From: Liquorilactobacillus sucicola DSM 21376 = JCM 15457 | Lineage (GTDB): Bacteria > Bacillota > Bacilli > Lactobacillales > Lactobacillaceae | Length of the DNA: 64,000 nucleotides | Direction: 5' to 3' | Assembly: GCF_000612445.1 (NCBI RefSeq) | Contig: NZ_BALC01000001.1 | Location: forward strand, 248,001 to 312,000 | Shown here: piece after piece, positions 24,129 through 34,645 of the stretch | Layout: every line of letters starts with the position of its first letter | How positions within the stretch are numbered: the stretch's first letter is position 1 | Position numbers and translations under genes: made by a program | The notes under the pieces: model-generated | The model's database searches: none | Seen by the model: only the letters and a program-made list of their open reading frames with translations | What the model was told of the DNA's origin: nothing

Positions 24129-25829
24129 ATGTTACAGGAACTTACAATTAGAGATTTCGCGATTATTGAAAAAATGGACATCGATTTTCAACCAGGGATG
24201 ACCGTTTTAACAGGTGAAACTGGTGCCGGCAAATCAATTGTTATTGATGCACTGGGACTTTTAGCTGGGGGACGCGGATCGCAAGAGTTTATTCGCAAGG
24301 GAGCAAATAAATCAATGCTGCAAGGTTTGTTTACACTTACTCCAGATCACAAGTTGGATGCGATGCTGAATGAACTAGGTATTGAGCATGAAGAGGATGG
24401 ATTAATCTTACAGCGCGACCTCTATCGCAGCGGACGGAGTGTCTGTCGGGTAAATGGTATTCTTGTTAACTTAGCGGTGCTCAGGCAAATTGGTGAAAAA
24501 CTAATTGATATTCATGGGCAAAATGAACATCAGGAACTGATGAAAGCAGACCGGCACATCGTTCTTTTAGACGAGTACATTCCCTCTTTTGGTTCATTGA
24601 AGAAGCGCTACTTGGAGGCTTTTAAAGAATACAATTCTTTAAAAAATGCATTAAAAAAACGTGAGGCCAATGAAAAGGAATGGGCTCAAAGATTGGATAT
24701 GCTTAAGTTTCAGGTTAATGAGATCGATGAAGCACATCTAAAAAACGGTGAAGAGGAAAAGCTAAGTACTGAAAAAAATAAATTAGAGAATTACCAAACT
24801 ATTCGCAGTGCACTGATGAAAAGTTATCAGCTTTTATCCGGTGAAACGACGGACACATTAGGTCAAATCGGAGGAGCGATGGAGGAACTTAATAATATCG
24901 CATCTTATTCGGATAAATTGCAGACAATCAGTGAAGGATTTGCTGATGCTTTTTATGCACTGCAGGATGCTGCCCATGAGATTTCTGGGGAGCTTGATAT
25001 GATGGAATGGGATGAAGATCGCTTAAACGCAATTGTCCAGCGACTTGAGCTTATTCATCAATTGGAACACAAATATGGTGATTCGATCAGTCAGATTATT
25101 AATTATCAGCAAAAAATCAGCAAGGAATTAGCTGAGATGCAAAAAACAGAGGATAATGGAGAACAGCAAAAAGCTGCGGTTCAACAAGCGTTAAGTAAAG
25201 CCAAATTGCTTGCAAACGAACTATCTGTTAAACGGCACAAAGCCGCTAAGAAGCTGCAAAAAGATGTTCATCAGCAGTTAAAAGAACTTTTTATGGACAA
25301 AGCGTTGTTTGAAGTTAAATTCAAACGGATAAAAACAGAACTCGGACAAAACGGGATAGATGAGGTTGAATTCTATATTCAGACTAACCCTGGTGAAGCA
25401 ATGGGACCATTAGCAAAAATTGCCTCAGGTGGTGAGTTATCCCGAATAATGCTTGCTTTGAAGACGATTTTTGCGCAAACGCAAGGTGTGACCAGCATTA
25501 TTTTTGATGAAGTAGATACAGGTGTCAGCGGACGTGTTGCGCAAGCAATAGCTGAAAAAATAAGTCAGATTGCGGCCCACTCGCAGGTGTTGTGTATTAC
25601 CCATCTTCCACAGGTAGCGGCCATCAGTGATCAACATTACTTTCTCGCCAAGCATACTGTGAAGGGCAGGACCGAAACATCCATCCAAAAGCTTAATACG
25701 TCAGCACGTGTAGACGAATTGGCACGCATGTTGGCAGGAACAACAATTACCAAGCTGACACTAGAACATGCGCAGGAATTATTACAGATGTCCGCGGAAC
25801 TGAAGACTAAACGAATAAATGGTAGATAA
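24129..25829 (+). CDS. recN: DNA repair protein RecN
   Basis: An SMC-like ATPase of 566 residues for double-strand break repair. Walker A is GETGAGKS near 31-38, followed by a coiled-coil arm (about 150-360), the signature ASGGELSRIMLALK, and Walker B IIFDEVDTGVSG. Length is typical. The gene ends at a bidirectional terminator shared with the convergent lexA. Confidence 0.97.
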   Translation: MLQELTIRDFAIIEKMDIDFQPGMTVLTGETGAGKSIVIDALGLLAGGRGSQEFIRKGANKSMLQGLFTLTPDHKLDAMLNELGIEHEEDGLILQRDLYRSGRSVCRVNGILVNLAVLRQIGEKLIDIHGQNEHQELMKADRHIVLLDEYIPSFGSLKKRYLEAFKEYNSLKNALKKREANEKEWAQRLDMLKFQVNEIDEAHLKNGEEEKLSTEKNKLENYQTIRSALMKSYQLLSGETTDTLGQIGGAMEELNNIASYSDKLQTISEGFADAFYALQDAAHEISGELDMMEWDEDRLNAIVQRLELIHQLEHKYGDSISQIINYQQKISKELAEMQKTEDNGEQQKAAVQQALSKAKLLANELSVKRHKAAKKLQKDVHQQLKELFMDKALFEVKFKRIKTELGQNGIDEVEFYIQTNPGEAMGPLAKIASGGELSRIMLALKTIFAQTQGVTSIIFDEVDTGVSGRVAQAIAEKISQIAAHSQVLCITHLPQVAAISDQHYFLAKHTVKGRTETSIQKLNTSARVDELARMLAGTTITKLTLEHAQELLQMSAELKTKRINGR

Positions 25830-25875
25830 AAAAACTAGAACTACACGCGTGTCGCCATTGCAGTTCTAGTTTTTT
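25829..25875. terminator. bidirectional terminator between recN and lexA
   Basis: Arms AAAACTAGAACT and AGTTCTAGTTTT carry flanking A and T runs on either side. It serves the two convergent genes. Confidence 0.85.
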
Positions 25876-25890
25876 GTTATAAAAATTTGG

Positions 25891-26514
25891 TTAGATAAAA
25901 TTACGGTACAGACCGATAACTTTGCCGAGAATTAAGACCGAATCTAAAATGATCGGAGCCATTGTGTCATTTTCAGGCTGCAATCGAATGTGGTCATCTT
26001 CCTTGAAGAAACGCTTGCATGTTGCTTCGTTTTCTTCAGTCATTGCGATTACAATCTCACCATTATCAGCAGAGCGTTGTTTTCTGACAATCACTTTGTC
26101 GCCATTTAAGATGCCAGCATTTATCATGCTTTTCCCACGAATTGTCAGCATGAAGAGATCTGCGGCAGATTCAATATTCGGTGGTAATGGAAAATATTCG
26201 GTAGCCTCCTCAACAGCAAGGATCGGAGCTCCTGCAGTTACGGTTCCTAAAACGGGTATTGAATCTGCATGCTCTTCAATACCGAGTGCTTCTAAACCAG
26301 CTGCAGTCAGTTCAATAGCCCGCGGCTTAGTTGGATCTTTTTGGAGAAGACCTTTCTTCTCCAGCCGTGCAAGGTGCCCGTGGACTGTTGAAGTTGAAGA
26401 AAGATCTACTGCTTGGCAGATTTCACGAACTGTCGGCGGATATCCTTTCTCATTGACTCGTTCATGTATGAAACGCAGAACGGCCATTTGCCTTTTTTCA
26501 GAAGCCTTTGTCAT
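25891..26514 (-). CDS. lexA: SOS repressor LexA
   Basis: A protein of 207 residues. The N-terminal winged helix ([23 protein letters not shown]) binds the SOS box. The autocleavage site is Ala94-Gly95 in TVTAGAPI. The Ser129 (GKSM) and Lys167 (CKRFF) dyad is present. RecA-stimulated self-cleavage is expected. GAGGTG precedes the ATG. An SOS box in the divergent promoter region suggests autoregulation and control of the downstream-facing genes. Confidence 0.97.
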   Translation of the reverse strand: MTKASEKRQMAVLRFIHERVNEKGYPPTVREICQAVDLSSTSTVHGHLARLEKKGLLQKDPTKPRAIELTAAGLEALGIEEHADSIPVLGTVTAGAPILAVEEATEYFPLPPNIESAADLFMLTIRGKSMINAGILNGDKVIVRKQRSADNGEIVIAMTEENEATCKRFFKEDDHIRLQPENDTMAPIILDSVLILGKVIGLYRNFI

Positions 26515-26573
26515 TTATGACACCTCAATTACTAATTTAATAGTTAAATTTTAGCACAAAAAGCCAGTGTTTA

Positions 26574-26587
26574 CAAACAAATGTTCG
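26574..26587. promoter_or_regulatory. LexA (SOS) box
   Basis: Read leftward it is CGAACATTTGTTTG, one base from the Gram-positive consensus CGAACN4GTTCG. It lies 60 bp upstream of lexA and 79 bp upstream of the divergent DUF896 gene. Confidence 0.75.
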
Positions 26588-26665
26588 TATTAATTATTTG
26601 AACAACACTGCTTTTTCTTGTATGATAAGTTTTGATTGATTTGAATATGGCTAGGAGTGAATGTA

Positions 26666-26914
26666 ATGACGAAAAAGATCCCGCAAAAGTTGATTGATCG
26701 AATTAATGAATTAGCTAAAAAGAAAAAGGAGAGTGGCCTTTCGCCAGCAGAGTTAGAAGAACAGAAAAGTCTGCGTGAAACTTACCTGTCTCTATTTCGT
26801 GAAACTTTTAGAAGCAACATTGAAATGATGCAAGTTTTTGACAAAAAAGGTAACGAAGTAACGCCTGAAAAGGTTAAAAAGATCCAGCGTAAAAAAGGAC
26901 TGCGTGATGATTAG
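26666..26914 (+). CDS. DUF896 family protein (YnzC-like)
   Basis: A charged helical protein of about 82 residues: KKIPQKLIDRINELAKKKK, ELEEQKSLRETYLSLFR and KKGNEVTPEKVKKIQRKKGLRDD are characteristic of DUF896. In Bacillus ynzC lies in the lexA-yneA SOS region. Here it is divergent from lexA across the SOS box and may be damage-induced. AGGAG is 9 nt before ATG 26666. Molecular function is unknown. Confidence 0.9.
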   Translation: MTKKIPQKLIDRINELAKKKKESGLSPAELEEQKSLRETYLSLFRETFRSNIEMMQVFDKKGNEVTPEKVKKIQRKKGLRDD

Positions 26915-27001
26915 TTTGTTTTATTTAAGATATATCCTTTATTTTTGGGGAGCAGTTGTGTAAAATTGAAGAGTGAAGTGACTTGAAGGGAGCAATTGTT
27001 G

Positions 27002-27229
27002 ATGTCAACAACGATCTGGGTTCTTATTGCAGTTCTTGCATTGATCGTAGGGTTTGCTGGCGGCTTTTTTGCAGCGCGCAAGTATATGGAAAATTACTTG
27101 AAAAATAATCCTCCAATCGACGAGAATATGTTAAAAACAATGATGTTGCAAATGGGTCAAAAACCATCAGAGAAAAAGCTGCATCAGATGATGAATGCAA
27201 TGAAGGCACAAAACAAGAAAAAGAAATAA
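27002..27229 (+). CDS. YneF family small membrane protein
   Basis: About 75 residues: an N-terminal transmembrane helix ([18 protein letters not shown]) then a basic helical tail with [20 protein letters not shown], the UPF0154/YneF signature. AAGGGAG precedes the ATG at 27002. It is a membrane-anchored protein of unknown role, next to the SOS region as in Bacillus. Confidence 0.9.
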   Translation: MSTTIWVLIAVLALIVGFAGGFFAARKYMENYLKNNPPIDENMLKTMMLQMGQKPSEKKLHQMMNAMKAQNKKKK

Positions 27230-27260
27230 AAAAGAAGCTCCGTTGCGGAGCTCCTTTTTT
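27227..27260. terminator. terminator between yneF and plsC
   Basis: Stem AGCTCCG/CGGAGCT with a three-base loop, A-rich on the left and T-rich on the right. It serves both convergent genes. Confidence 0.85.
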
Positions 27261-27888
27261 ATTTCTTCAAAGCTTTTGGGTCCACATACTTGTATGTTGG
27301 ATCAATTTCTTGGTCTAATTCATCAAAGACATTGTGCAAATTTTTGAGAATTTTCTGTTGCTCTTCGTCATTTAGTCTCTTTTTGCGATCAATGTATATT
27401 GGTTCGCCAAAAGAAATCGTTACGCGTTTTCGTAATAAAAGTCGTTTGAATGTTGGCGGACCCTGGTAGACTGCTGGGACAAGCGGAACTCCCGCTAGTT
27501 TAGCAATAAGAAGTGCGCCTCCTTTTAATTTTTGCGAATGGCGTGTGCCTGAAGGAAACATGATCAACGAAAGATCTCGTTTCCTGAGCCATTTAACAGG
27601 GGTCTTAACTGCGGACGGCCCAGGGTTCTTGCGGTCCACAGGAAAGGCGTTGGCGTGTACCAAAATAAAGCGCAAAATGGGATTTTTGAAAAGTTCTGAT
27701 TTTGCCATAAAGGAAAACTTTTTAGGTGAGGCGGCAAGCGCAAAATAAATCATATCAAACCAGGCGCGATGGGGGCCAACTAGGATATAATTACCAGACG
27801 GAAGTTTTTCTTTGTTCCGATAATGAGCATTACCATTAACTAAAAAAAGAAAAAAACGTGCAATAACACGAACAAATGAATAGAACAT
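27259..27888 (-). CDS. plsC: 1-acyl-sn-glycerol-3-phosphate acyltransferase
   Basis: A membrane-associated enzyme of about 209 residues making phosphatidic acid. The HX4D catalytic motif is His40-Asp45 (GPHRAWFD). The glycerol-phosphate motif is MFPSGTRH, with serine in place of the usual glutamate of FPEGTR. A third block, GVPLVPAVYQGP, is present. An N-terminal hydrophobic helix (FVRVIARFFLFLV) anchors it. AAAGGA lies upstream; ATG 27888 is preferred over GTG 27891. Confidence 0.92.
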   Translation of the reverse strand: MFYSFVRVIARFFLFLVNGNAHYRNKEKLPSGNYILVGPHRAWFDMIYFALAASPKKFSFMAKSELFKNPILRFILVHANAFPVDRKNPGPSAVKTPVKWLRKRDLSLIMFPSGTRHSQKLKGGALLIAKLAGVPLVPAVYQGPPTFKRLLLRKRVTISFGEPIYIDRKKRLNDEEQQKILKNLHNVFDELDQEIDPTYKYVDPKALKK

Positions 27889-27982
27889 CACGGTGACATT
27901 CCTTTCTGAATTAGAATATTTCAGTGATTAGTATTGCATATGTTTTGAGTTAGTTGCAAGTCCAAATAAGGTTGGGGAAAAA

Positions 27983-28738
27983 ATGTGTTTAAATAAAAAT
28001 GAAAGAATTGATATGCTGTACTCAAACGACATTAAAATAATCCAAAGTCCAGAAGTTTTTTCCTTTTCACTGGATGCTGTTTTGCTAGCAAATTTTGTGC
28101 AGCCGATTAAGAAAAAAAGTGGAAAAATAGTGGACCTTTGTGCGGGCAATGGTGCAGTCGGTCTTTTTTTAAGTTCTAAAACACAAGCACAAATAGTTGA
28201 AGTTGAGATTCAAGAACGTTTGGCTGACATGGCCCAACGAAGTATAGAGTTAAATCGACTCGGTAATCAGATGGATGTTTTGAACATTGATTTGGCGAAT
28301 GCGTATGAGTATCTACAAAAGGATTCGTTCGACACAGTGACATGCAACCCGCCATACTTTGCTAATTTAAATGACAGCAAAAAAAATGGAAATCCTTATT
28401 TTGCGATCGCACGACATGAGATTACGGTCAATCTGAAAAAAATCATCGAAATTACAAGCGGCTTGTTGAAGATGAATGGGAAAGCTTATTTTGTTCATCG
28501 CCCAGAGCGTTCTTTAGAGCTGCTGACACTTCTTCAAAATAATAGATTAGCTCCCAAAAGAGTTCAATTGGTGTATCCTAAAAGAAAACGTGAAGCCAAT
28601 ATGATTTTGGTAGAAGCTATAAAAGACGGCCACCAGCAAGGAATTCGATTTTTACCGCCAATAACGGTTTTTAAGGATGATGACCAGTATGGGCCGTTTG
28701 TACAGGAGATTTTATATGGCGGGAAAAAGGCAAAATAA
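27983..28738 (+). CDS. tRNA1(Val) adenine-N6-methyltransferase family (YabB/TrmN6-like)
   Basis: A class I SAM methyltransferase of 251 residues. Motif I is [17 protein letters not shown], the acidic second strand is [16 protein letters not shown], and the catalytic NPPY is in [10 protein letters not shown], which marks N6-adenine methylation. It begins with the [12 protein letters not shown] block shared by YabB proteins. GGGGAAA precedes the ATG. It overlaps the GIY-YIG gene by 23 nt, a pairing conserved in Firmicutes. Confidence 0.92.
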   Translation: MCLNKNERIDMLYSNDIKIIQSPEVFSFSLDAVLLANFVQPIKKKSGKIVDLCAGNGAVGLFLSSKTQAQIVEVEIQERLADMAQRSIELNRLGNQMDVLNIDLANAYEYLQKDSFDTVTCNPPYFANLNDSKKNGNPYFAIARHEITVNLKKIIEITSGLLKMNGKAYFVHRPERSLELLTLLQNNRLAPKRVQLVYPKRKREANMILVEAIKDGHQQGIRFLPPITVFKDDDQYGPFVQEILYGGKKAK

Positions 28739-29036
28739 AAAATATTATTTTTATGTTCTCTTATGCGCAGATGGCAGCCTGTATGGAGGGTTTACCACGG
28801 ATCTTAACAAAAGACTCACTGCACATAATAGCGGTCATGGAGCAAAGTACACGCGCGTAAAAAGTCGTCGACCAGTTCAAATGATCCATTACGAGGTATT
28901 TGAGGAAAAAGGACAGGCTTTGCAAGCTGAATACGCTTTTAAGCATCAGCCGCGTGCGAAAAAAATAGCTTATCTTAATCGCTGTGGTGTGGCAGACCTT
29001 ATTCCAGAACACTTGACGAGGCACGAAAAAGGATGA
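28716..29036 (+). CDS. GIY-YIG nuclease-fold protein (YhbQ/YazA family)
   Basis: About 106 residues. The GIY-YIG pair appears as [19 protein letters not shown], followed by the Arg helix ([16 protein letters not shown]) and a conserved Glu in [16 protein letters not shown] is placed before ATG 28716. Members are nuclease-like and of uncertain cellular role. The overlap with the tRNA methyltransferase suggests co-expression. Confidence 0.92.
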   Translation: MAGKRQNKKYYFYVLLCADGSLYGGFTTDLNKRLTAHNSGHGAKYTRVKSRRPVQMIHYEVFEEKGQALQAEYAFKHQPRAKKIAYLNRCGVADLIPEHLTRHEKG

Positions 29037-29175
29037 AAAGGGCAGCAAGCTTAAATTTTAAAAGAATACGAAGTTCGTGGTACAATTAAGACCGTGCGGT
29101 TGCCGTTAAATTCAATTTAGCGTGCCAGTGCATCGCCGTATATAGAGACATTACTTATATAATTGGAGGTTCACA

Positions 29176-30165
29176 ATGAAGTTTATTGCATTTAACGTTC
29201 GTGAGGATGAGTTAAAGTATTTTGAGGCTTGGAAAAAGAAAAATGGTGTTCAAGTTGATGTGGTAAAAGAAGCGCTCAGTACTGAATCCTTAAGCAAGGT
29301 TGCAGGTTACGATGGTGTTCTTGCGTTACAGACAGGTACTTTTCCGAAGGAAATGTTTGCCAAATTAAACGAAAAGGGAGTCACAGTTTTCTCTATCCGC
29401 AATGTTGGTGTTGATAACCTTGATTTGGATGAAGCAAAGAAGAATGCAATCAAAGTTACCAATGTGCCAGCTTATTCACCAAATGCAATCGCCGAATTTT
29501 CGGTTACACAGCTGTTGCAGCTTTTACGCAACACAACTGTTTTCAGACGCAAGGTTGCGGAACATGACTTTCGCTGGGCACCTTACGTGGGAAAAGAATT
29601 GCGCTCATTGACTGTTGGTGTTGTCGGAACTGGTCGGATCGGGCGCGCAGCAATTGATATTTATCGCGGCTTTGGCGCAAAAGTTATTGCGTATGATGTT
29701 TATCCTAATCCTGCTTTGAAAGAGGAAGGAATATATGTTTCATCATATGATGAATTATTTGAACAGGCTGATGTGATCACACTGCATATGCCAGCCACAC
29801 CGGAAGATCATCATCTTATAAATGCTGAAACGATTTCTAAGATGAAAAAGGGCGTCTACATTGTCAATACAGCACGCGGCTCATTGATTAATACGGCTGA
29901 TTTGGTGACTGCGCTAAAAAATGGTCATGTTGCTGGAGCTGCATTGGACACTTATGAGAATGAAAGCCCATTGTTTAATCATGATTTACGTAACCAAGAC
30001 TTGAAGGACAGCACTTTTAGCGAGCTGCTCAAGCTTGACAACGCACTTGTTACGCCGCATGTGGCCTTTTATACTGAAACAGCGGTTAAAAATATGGTTT
30101 ATATTGCTTTAAATAGTGCGAAAGCTGTGTGTGAGACGGGAACTGCTGACACTTTAGTTGTCTAA
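29176..30165 (+). CDS. D-2-hydroxyacid dehydrogenase, probable D-lactate dehydrogenase
   Basis: An NAD-dependent enzyme of 329 residues resembling lactobacillar D-LDH from end to end: RNVGVDNLD, NVPAYSPNAIAE, VGVVGTGRIG (NAD loop), the catalytic Arg in VNTARGSL, the Glu in DTYENESP, and the His in TPHVAFYTETAV. It would reduce pyruvate to D-lactate or branched 2-oxoacids to hydroxy acids; the two activities cannot be separated by eye. AATTGGAGG precedes the ATG. The gene is single, lying before the rpsB leader. Confidence 0.88.
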   Translation: MKFIAFNVREDELKYFEAWKKKNGVQVDVVKEALSTESLSKVAGYDGVLALQTGTFPKEMFAKLNEKGVTVFSIRNVGVDNLDLDEAKKNAIKVTNVPAYSPNAIAEFSVTQLLQLLRNTTVFRRKVAEHDFRWAPYVGKELRSLTVGVVGTGRIGRAAIDIYRGFGAKVIAYDVYPNPALKEEGIYVSSYDELFEQADVITLHMPATPEDHHLINAETISKMKKGVYIVNTARGSLINTADLVTALKNGHVAGAALDTYENESPLFNHDLRNQDLKDSTFSELLKLDNALVTPHVAFYTETAVKNMVYIALNSAKAVCETGTADTLVV

Positions 30166-30199
30166 ATTAGTCAAGCGGGCTTATTCTTGCATTAAAATG

Positions 30200-30228
30200 T
30201 TGCTTTTTAAACAATAATAAGGTAGAAT
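30200..30228 (+). promoter_or_regulatory. promoter of rpsB-tsf
   Basis: TTGCTT (30200-30205) and TAGAAT (30223-30228) with a 17-bp spacer. Confidence 0.6.
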
Positions 30229-30234
30229 ATTCAA

Positions 30235-30335
30235 GGTTGCTATGTGAGCAACAAATCACACTCCATGAGATGGTAAGAAGGGTGCTCAGAACGAGTCTTC
30301 TGCCAGATGAACATGGAGGAGGAAAAAACAATATC
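30235..30335 (+). promoter_or_regulatory. structured 5' leader of rpsB
   Basis: The leader of about 115 nt holds the hairpin GTTGCT-N5-AGCAAC and a second paired element AGAAG/CTTCT closing over GGTGCTCAGAACGAG. Firmicutes rpsB leaders are often S2-autoregulated. The hairpins are seen; the regulatory role is inferred. Confidence 0.4.
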
Positions 30336-30349
30336 GGAGGTAACAAGTT

Positions 30350-31144
30350 ATGGCAGTAATTACCATGAAACAATTGCTCGAAGCAGGTGTTCATTTTGGA
30401 CATCAAACACGTCGTTGGAATCCTAAGATGAAGAAATATATCTTCACGGAACGTAATGGAATCTACATTATCGATTTGCAAAAAACAGTTAAGCTGATTG
30501 ATAGTGCTTATAACTTCGTGAAGGATGCTGCAGAAGATGATGGCGTTATTTTGTTTGTAGGAACAAAAAAACAAGCTCAGGATGCAATTGAAGAAGAAGC
30601 AAAGCGCGCAGGCCAATATTTCGTTAACCATCGTTGGTTAGGCGGAACCTTGACTAACTGGGATACGATCCAAAAACGGATCAAACGTTTGAAGGAAATC
30701 AAGGCAATGGCTGAAGATGGCACGTTTGATGTCTTACCCAAGAAAGAAGTTGCTTTGTTGATCAAACAAAGAGAACGTCTTGAAAAATTCCTTGGTGGTA
30801 TTGAAGATATGCCGCGCATTCCGGATGTACTGTTCATTGTTGATCCTCGCAAAGAAAGAATTGCTGTTAAGGAAGCACGTAAACTTAACATTCCGATCGT
30901 TGCGATGGTTGATACAAATGCTGACCCAGATGAAATTGATGTTAAGATTCCATCGAATGATGATGCTATTCGTGCCGTTCGCTTGATCACTTCTAAGATG
31001 GCAGACGCAGTTATCGAAGCTCATCAGGGTGAAGATCAAGAAAAAATCACAGAAAAGTCATTTGGTGAAACTGAAAAAACTGATTCAATTGAAGACATCG
31101 TAGAAGCTGTTGAAGGCAAAAACGATACTAAAGATGCTGAATAG
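30350..31144 (+). CDS. rpsB: 30S ribosomal protein S2
   Basis: A protein of 264 residues: [20 protein letters not shown], the [12 protein letters not shown] block, [13 protein letters not shown] and [16 protein letters not shown] are invariant S2 motifs. The acidic C-terminal extension ([12 protein letters not shown]) is common in lactobacilli. CGGAGG precedes the ATG. A terminator separates it from tsf. Confidence 0.98.
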   Translation: MAVITMKQLLEAGVHFGHQTRRWNPKMKKYIFTERNGIYIIDLQKTVKLIDSAYNFVKDAAEDDGVILFVGTKKQAQDAIEEEAKRAGQYFVNHRWLGGTLTNWDTIQKRIKRLKEIKAMAEDGTFDVLPKKEVALLIKQRERLEKFLGGIEDMPRIPDVLFIVDPRKERIAVKEARKLNIPIVAMVDTNADPDEIDVKIPSNDDAIRAVRLITSKMADAVIEAHQGEDQEKITEKSFGETEKTDSIEDIVEAVEGKNDTKDAE

Positions 31145-31156
31145 TTAAAACATAGG

Positions 31157-31212
31157 CTGTCTCAAACGTTAGGCACGTTAAGGGCCTTAGGGTTTGGGAC
31201 AGTTTTTATTAA
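31157..31212 (+). terminator. terminator/attenuator between rpsB and tsf
   Basis: Outer arms CTGTCTCAAAC and GTTTGGGACAG and inner TTAGG/CCTTA pairs are followed by a T-run. Lying inside the operon, it probably lowers tsf relative to rpsB read-through. Confidence 0.75.
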
Positions 31213-31234
31213 AAAATTTAAGGAGGCCATTGAT

Positions 31235-32113
31235 ATGGCAAAGATTTCTGCTTCTCAGGTTAAAGAACTACGTGACAAAACAGGCGTTGGAATGATGGCT
31301 GCAAAAAAAGCTCTTGTTGCTGTGGATGGAGATATGTCCAAAGCAGTTGATCACCTGCGTGAAAAGGGAATTGCTAAGGCTGCCAAGAAAAGCGATCGCG
31401 TCGCTGCTGAAGGTTTGGCTGATGTTGAAGTTGTTGGGAATACAGCCGCAATCGTTGAGGTTAATGCGGAAACAGACTTTGTTGCACAGAATGCACAGTT
31501 CAAAGAATTGGTTAAGAAGATTGCAAATGTAATTGCAAAGGAAAAACCTGCAAATGTTGAAGATGCTTTGAAGGTGAAAACGGCTAACGGAACTGTCAAT
31601 GATGAAATCATTGAAGCAACACAGGTTATCGGTGAAAAGATTACTTTGCGTCGCTTTGCTCTTGCTGAAAAAGATGACAGCCAAAACTTCGGTGCTTATC
31701 TCCATATGGGTGGTAAGATAGCTACGCTTGTAGTGCTTGATGGTGCAGATGAAGCAACTGCCAAAGATGTTGCAATGCATGTAGCTGCTATCAATCCAAA
31801 ATATGTCAACCGTGATCAAGTACCTGCTGCAGAATTGAATCACGAAAAAGAAGTTCTGACACAGGAAGCTTTAAATGAAGGTAAACCAGAGAAGATTGTT
31901 GAAAAAATGGTTGCAGGACGTTTAAACAAATTTTTGGCTGAAATCAGCTTAGATGATCAGGAATTTGTTAAAGATCCAGATCAAACTGTCGGTAAGTATG
32001 TTTCTTCTAAAAAGGGTAAAGTTCGCTCATTTGTTCGCTATGAAGTTGGCGAAGGAATTGAAAAGAAAGAAGACAACTTTGTTGACGAAGTAATGAGTCA
32101 AATTAAAGATTAA
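31235..32113 (+). CDS. tsf: translation elongation factor Ts
   Basis: A protein of 292 residues exchanging GDP on EF-Tu. N-terminal UBA-like domain [19 protein letters not shown], then the core with [15 protein letters not shown] and [10 protein letters not shown]. The ribosome site AAGGAGG is strong. It is followed by a clear terminator. Confidence 0.98.
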   Translation: MAKISASQVKELRDKTGVGMMAAKKALVAVDGDMSKAVDHLREKGIAKAAKKSDRVAAEGLADVEVVGNTAAIVEVNAETDFVAQNAQFKELVKKIANVIAKEKPANVEDALKVKTANGTVNDEIIEATQVIGEKITLRRFALAEKDDSQNFGAYLHMGGKIATLVVLDGADEATAKDVAMHVAAINPKYVNRDQVPAAELNHEKEVLTQEALNEGKPEKIVEKMVAGRLNKFLAEISLDDQEFVKDPDQTVGKYVSSKKGKVRSFVRYEVGEGIEKKEDNFVDEVMSQIKD

Positions 32114-32193
32114 TTTAAACTTTTAACGTCTTAAACTGTAGTGTTGTTTTTTAATAATGTGTAACATAGGATGGTTTAGAGCGTTGTAAATAG

Positions 32194-32232
32194 AAGCTGA
32201 GTCGAAATTAAGAAATTCGACTCAGCTTTTTT
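32194..32232 (+). terminator. terminator of rpsB-tsf
   Basis: A perfect 13-bp stem (AAGCTGAGTCGAA and its complement) with a T-run. Confidence 0.9.
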
Positions 32233-32385
32233 ATACGCTCTTGTGGTTGGAAACAAACCATCATAGAAGAGAGAATGGTAAAATATATTTTTATGATATT
32301 CAAGTCAATAAAAGTATGTTAAAATAAATAAGAATGTGTTCGTAGAATATTGATTGAAATTTAACAGTGAATGAGGAGGGCCATA

Positions 32386-33107
<722 letters not shown>

Positions 33108-33110
33108 TAT

Positions 33111-33674
33111 ATGCAAATCAATGACCCGATAATCAAACAAGCAAAAGAAAAAATGACTAAAGCAGAAGAAGCTTTTCAACGCGAATTGGGCAATGTTCGG
33201 GCTGGGCGCGCTAATGCTAGTCTGTTAAATCGAATTAATGTCGATTATTATGGTGTGTCGACACCGTTGAATCAGATTGCACAAATTTCAGTTCCTGAGG
33301 CACGTGTATTGTTGGTTACTCCGTATGATAAGTCCTCTTTAAAAGATATTGAGCATGCAATTTTGGCTTCCGATTTAGGAATTTCTCCTGCAAATGATGG
33401 CTCCGCTATTCGATTGGTAATTCCGCAATTAACTGAAGAGAGACGTAAAGAGCTCGCGAAGGAGGTTAAGGCACAAGCTGAGAATGCTAAGGTTGCAGTT
33501 AGGAATATACGTCGCGATATGATGGATGAACTGAAAAAAGCTGAAAAAAAGGGTGATCTTACTGAGGATGATCTCCATACCTTAGAAGAACAGGCACAGA
33601 AAGTAACGGATAATTCAGTCAAGAATGTTGAAACGATACAGGCTGAAAAAGAAAAAGAAATTCTTGATGTTTAA
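33111..33674 (+). CDS. frr: ribosome recycling factor
   Basis: A protein of 187 residues: [40 protein letters not shown] and [26 protein letters not shown] are the standard RRF signatures. It starts 3 nt after pyrH. Confidence 0.98.
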   Translation: MQINDPIIKQAKEKMTKAEEAFQRELGNVRAGRANASLLNRINVDYYGVSTPLNQIAQISVPEARVLLVTPYDKSSLKDIEHAILASDLGISPANDGSAIRLVIPQLTEERRKELAKEVKAQAENAKVAVRNIRRDMMDELKKAEKKGDLTEDDLHTLEEQAQKVTDNSVKNVETIQAEKEKEILDV

Positions 33675-33702
33675 AGCAAACAGCCATCTGTCAAGGGTGG
33701 TC

Positions 33703-33823
33703 ATGGACAACGGGTAGCATTGCTGGATCTTTTGATTGGTTGAATCAACGGAATCATTTTTAAGATTTCTTTGTTGATTATAACAATTGGCGGTCTGTCT
33801 TTGCCCCGTTGTTCATTTTTTGC
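33703..33823 (+). terminator. possible long-armed terminator after frr
   Basis: GGACAACGGG (near 33703) pairs with CCCCGTTGTTC (near 33808), followed by six T. The roughly 95 nt in between contain smaller pairings (GATT/AATC, TTGA/TCAA). It may be a terminator enclosing a structured insert. Pairing was judged by eye. Confidence 0.4.
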
Positions 33824-33859
33824 TAAAATGTGTTTTGACTTTTAATTGGGGGTGTATTT

Positions 33860-34639
33860 TTGTTCTCGAAATTAATTAAAAATAATTCTCGTCCAGAAGA
33901 TGAGCAAGAAGAACTTGACTTGAATAGGATTCCCGCTCATATTGCTATTATTATGGACGGAAACGGACGCTGGGCGCAAAAACGGCACCTACCTCGTGTT
34001 GCCGGACATAAAACGGCTTTGGAAACTGTTAAGGAAGTTACGAGAGAGGCAAGCAGACTAGGAGTCAAGGTTCTGACGCTGTACACTTTCTCAACTGAAA
34101 ACTGGAAGAGACCTCAAAAAGAAGTCGATTTCCTAATGGGCTTGCCGGTGACTTTCTTTGATACTTTTGTTCCAGAACTGATTGAAAAGAACATCCGAGT
34201 GAATGCAATTGGTTACCTTGAGGAGCTTCCTGCTAAAACAAAGGACGCAGTTGCACGTGCTATTAAACAGACTGCTGCAAATGATGGAATGATTCTGAAC
34301 TTCGCGATTAATTATGGTGGCCGAGCAGAGATAAATACTATGGTCAGAGAGATTGCCAGACAGGTCAAAACTGGTCAAATAGATGTTGATGATATTGACA
34401 ATGATAAGATAGCGGAAACGCTTATGACTAATTCATTAAAACCTTACAATGATCCAGACCTGTTGATCAGGACAAGCGGTGAATTAAGATTATCTAATTT
34501 TTTGTTATGGCAAATAGCATACAGTGAATTTGTGTTTTCGGACGTTTTATGGCCGGACTATACTGCAGCAACATTAAGAGAAAACATTTACGAATATCAG
34601 AGCCGTGATCGGCGCTTCGGTGGTTTAAAGAAGGGGTAG
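33860..34639 (+). CDS. uppS: undecaprenyl diphosphate synthase
   Basis: A cis-prenyltransferase of 259 residues making the lipid carrier for cell-wall polymers. Signature HIAIIMDGNGRWAQKRHLPR with the catalytic Asp, then TLYTFSTENWKRP and DLLIRTSGELRLSNFLLWQ. It uses farnesyl diphosphate from IspA. TTG start behind GGGGGTG. Confidence 0.96.
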   Translation: MFSKLIKNNSRPEDEQEELDLNRIPAHIAIIMDGNGRWAQKRHLPRVAGHKTALETVKEVTREASRLGVKVLTLYTFSTENWKRPQKEVDFLMGLPVTFFDTFVPELIEKNIRVNAIGYLEELPAKTKDAVARAIKQTAANDGMILNFAINYGGRAEINTMVREIARQVKTGQIDVDDIDNDKIAETLMTNSLKPYNDPDLLIRTSGELRLSNFLLWQIAYSEFVFSDVLWPDYTAATLRENIYEYQSRDRRFGGLKKG

Positions 34640-34645
34640 TTTAGA

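Noticed and set aside
25922-26554. 210-residue open frame opposite lexA
   Set aside because: Antisense shadow of a clear LexA gene; no ribosome site and unnatural composition.
30167-30631. 154-residue leftward frame over the rpsB leader
   Set aside because: Runs through the promoter and leader and into rpsB; no start context.
31268-31843. 191-residue leftward frame opposite tsf
   Set aside because: Cysteine/phenylalanine-rich antisense shadow of EF-Ts.
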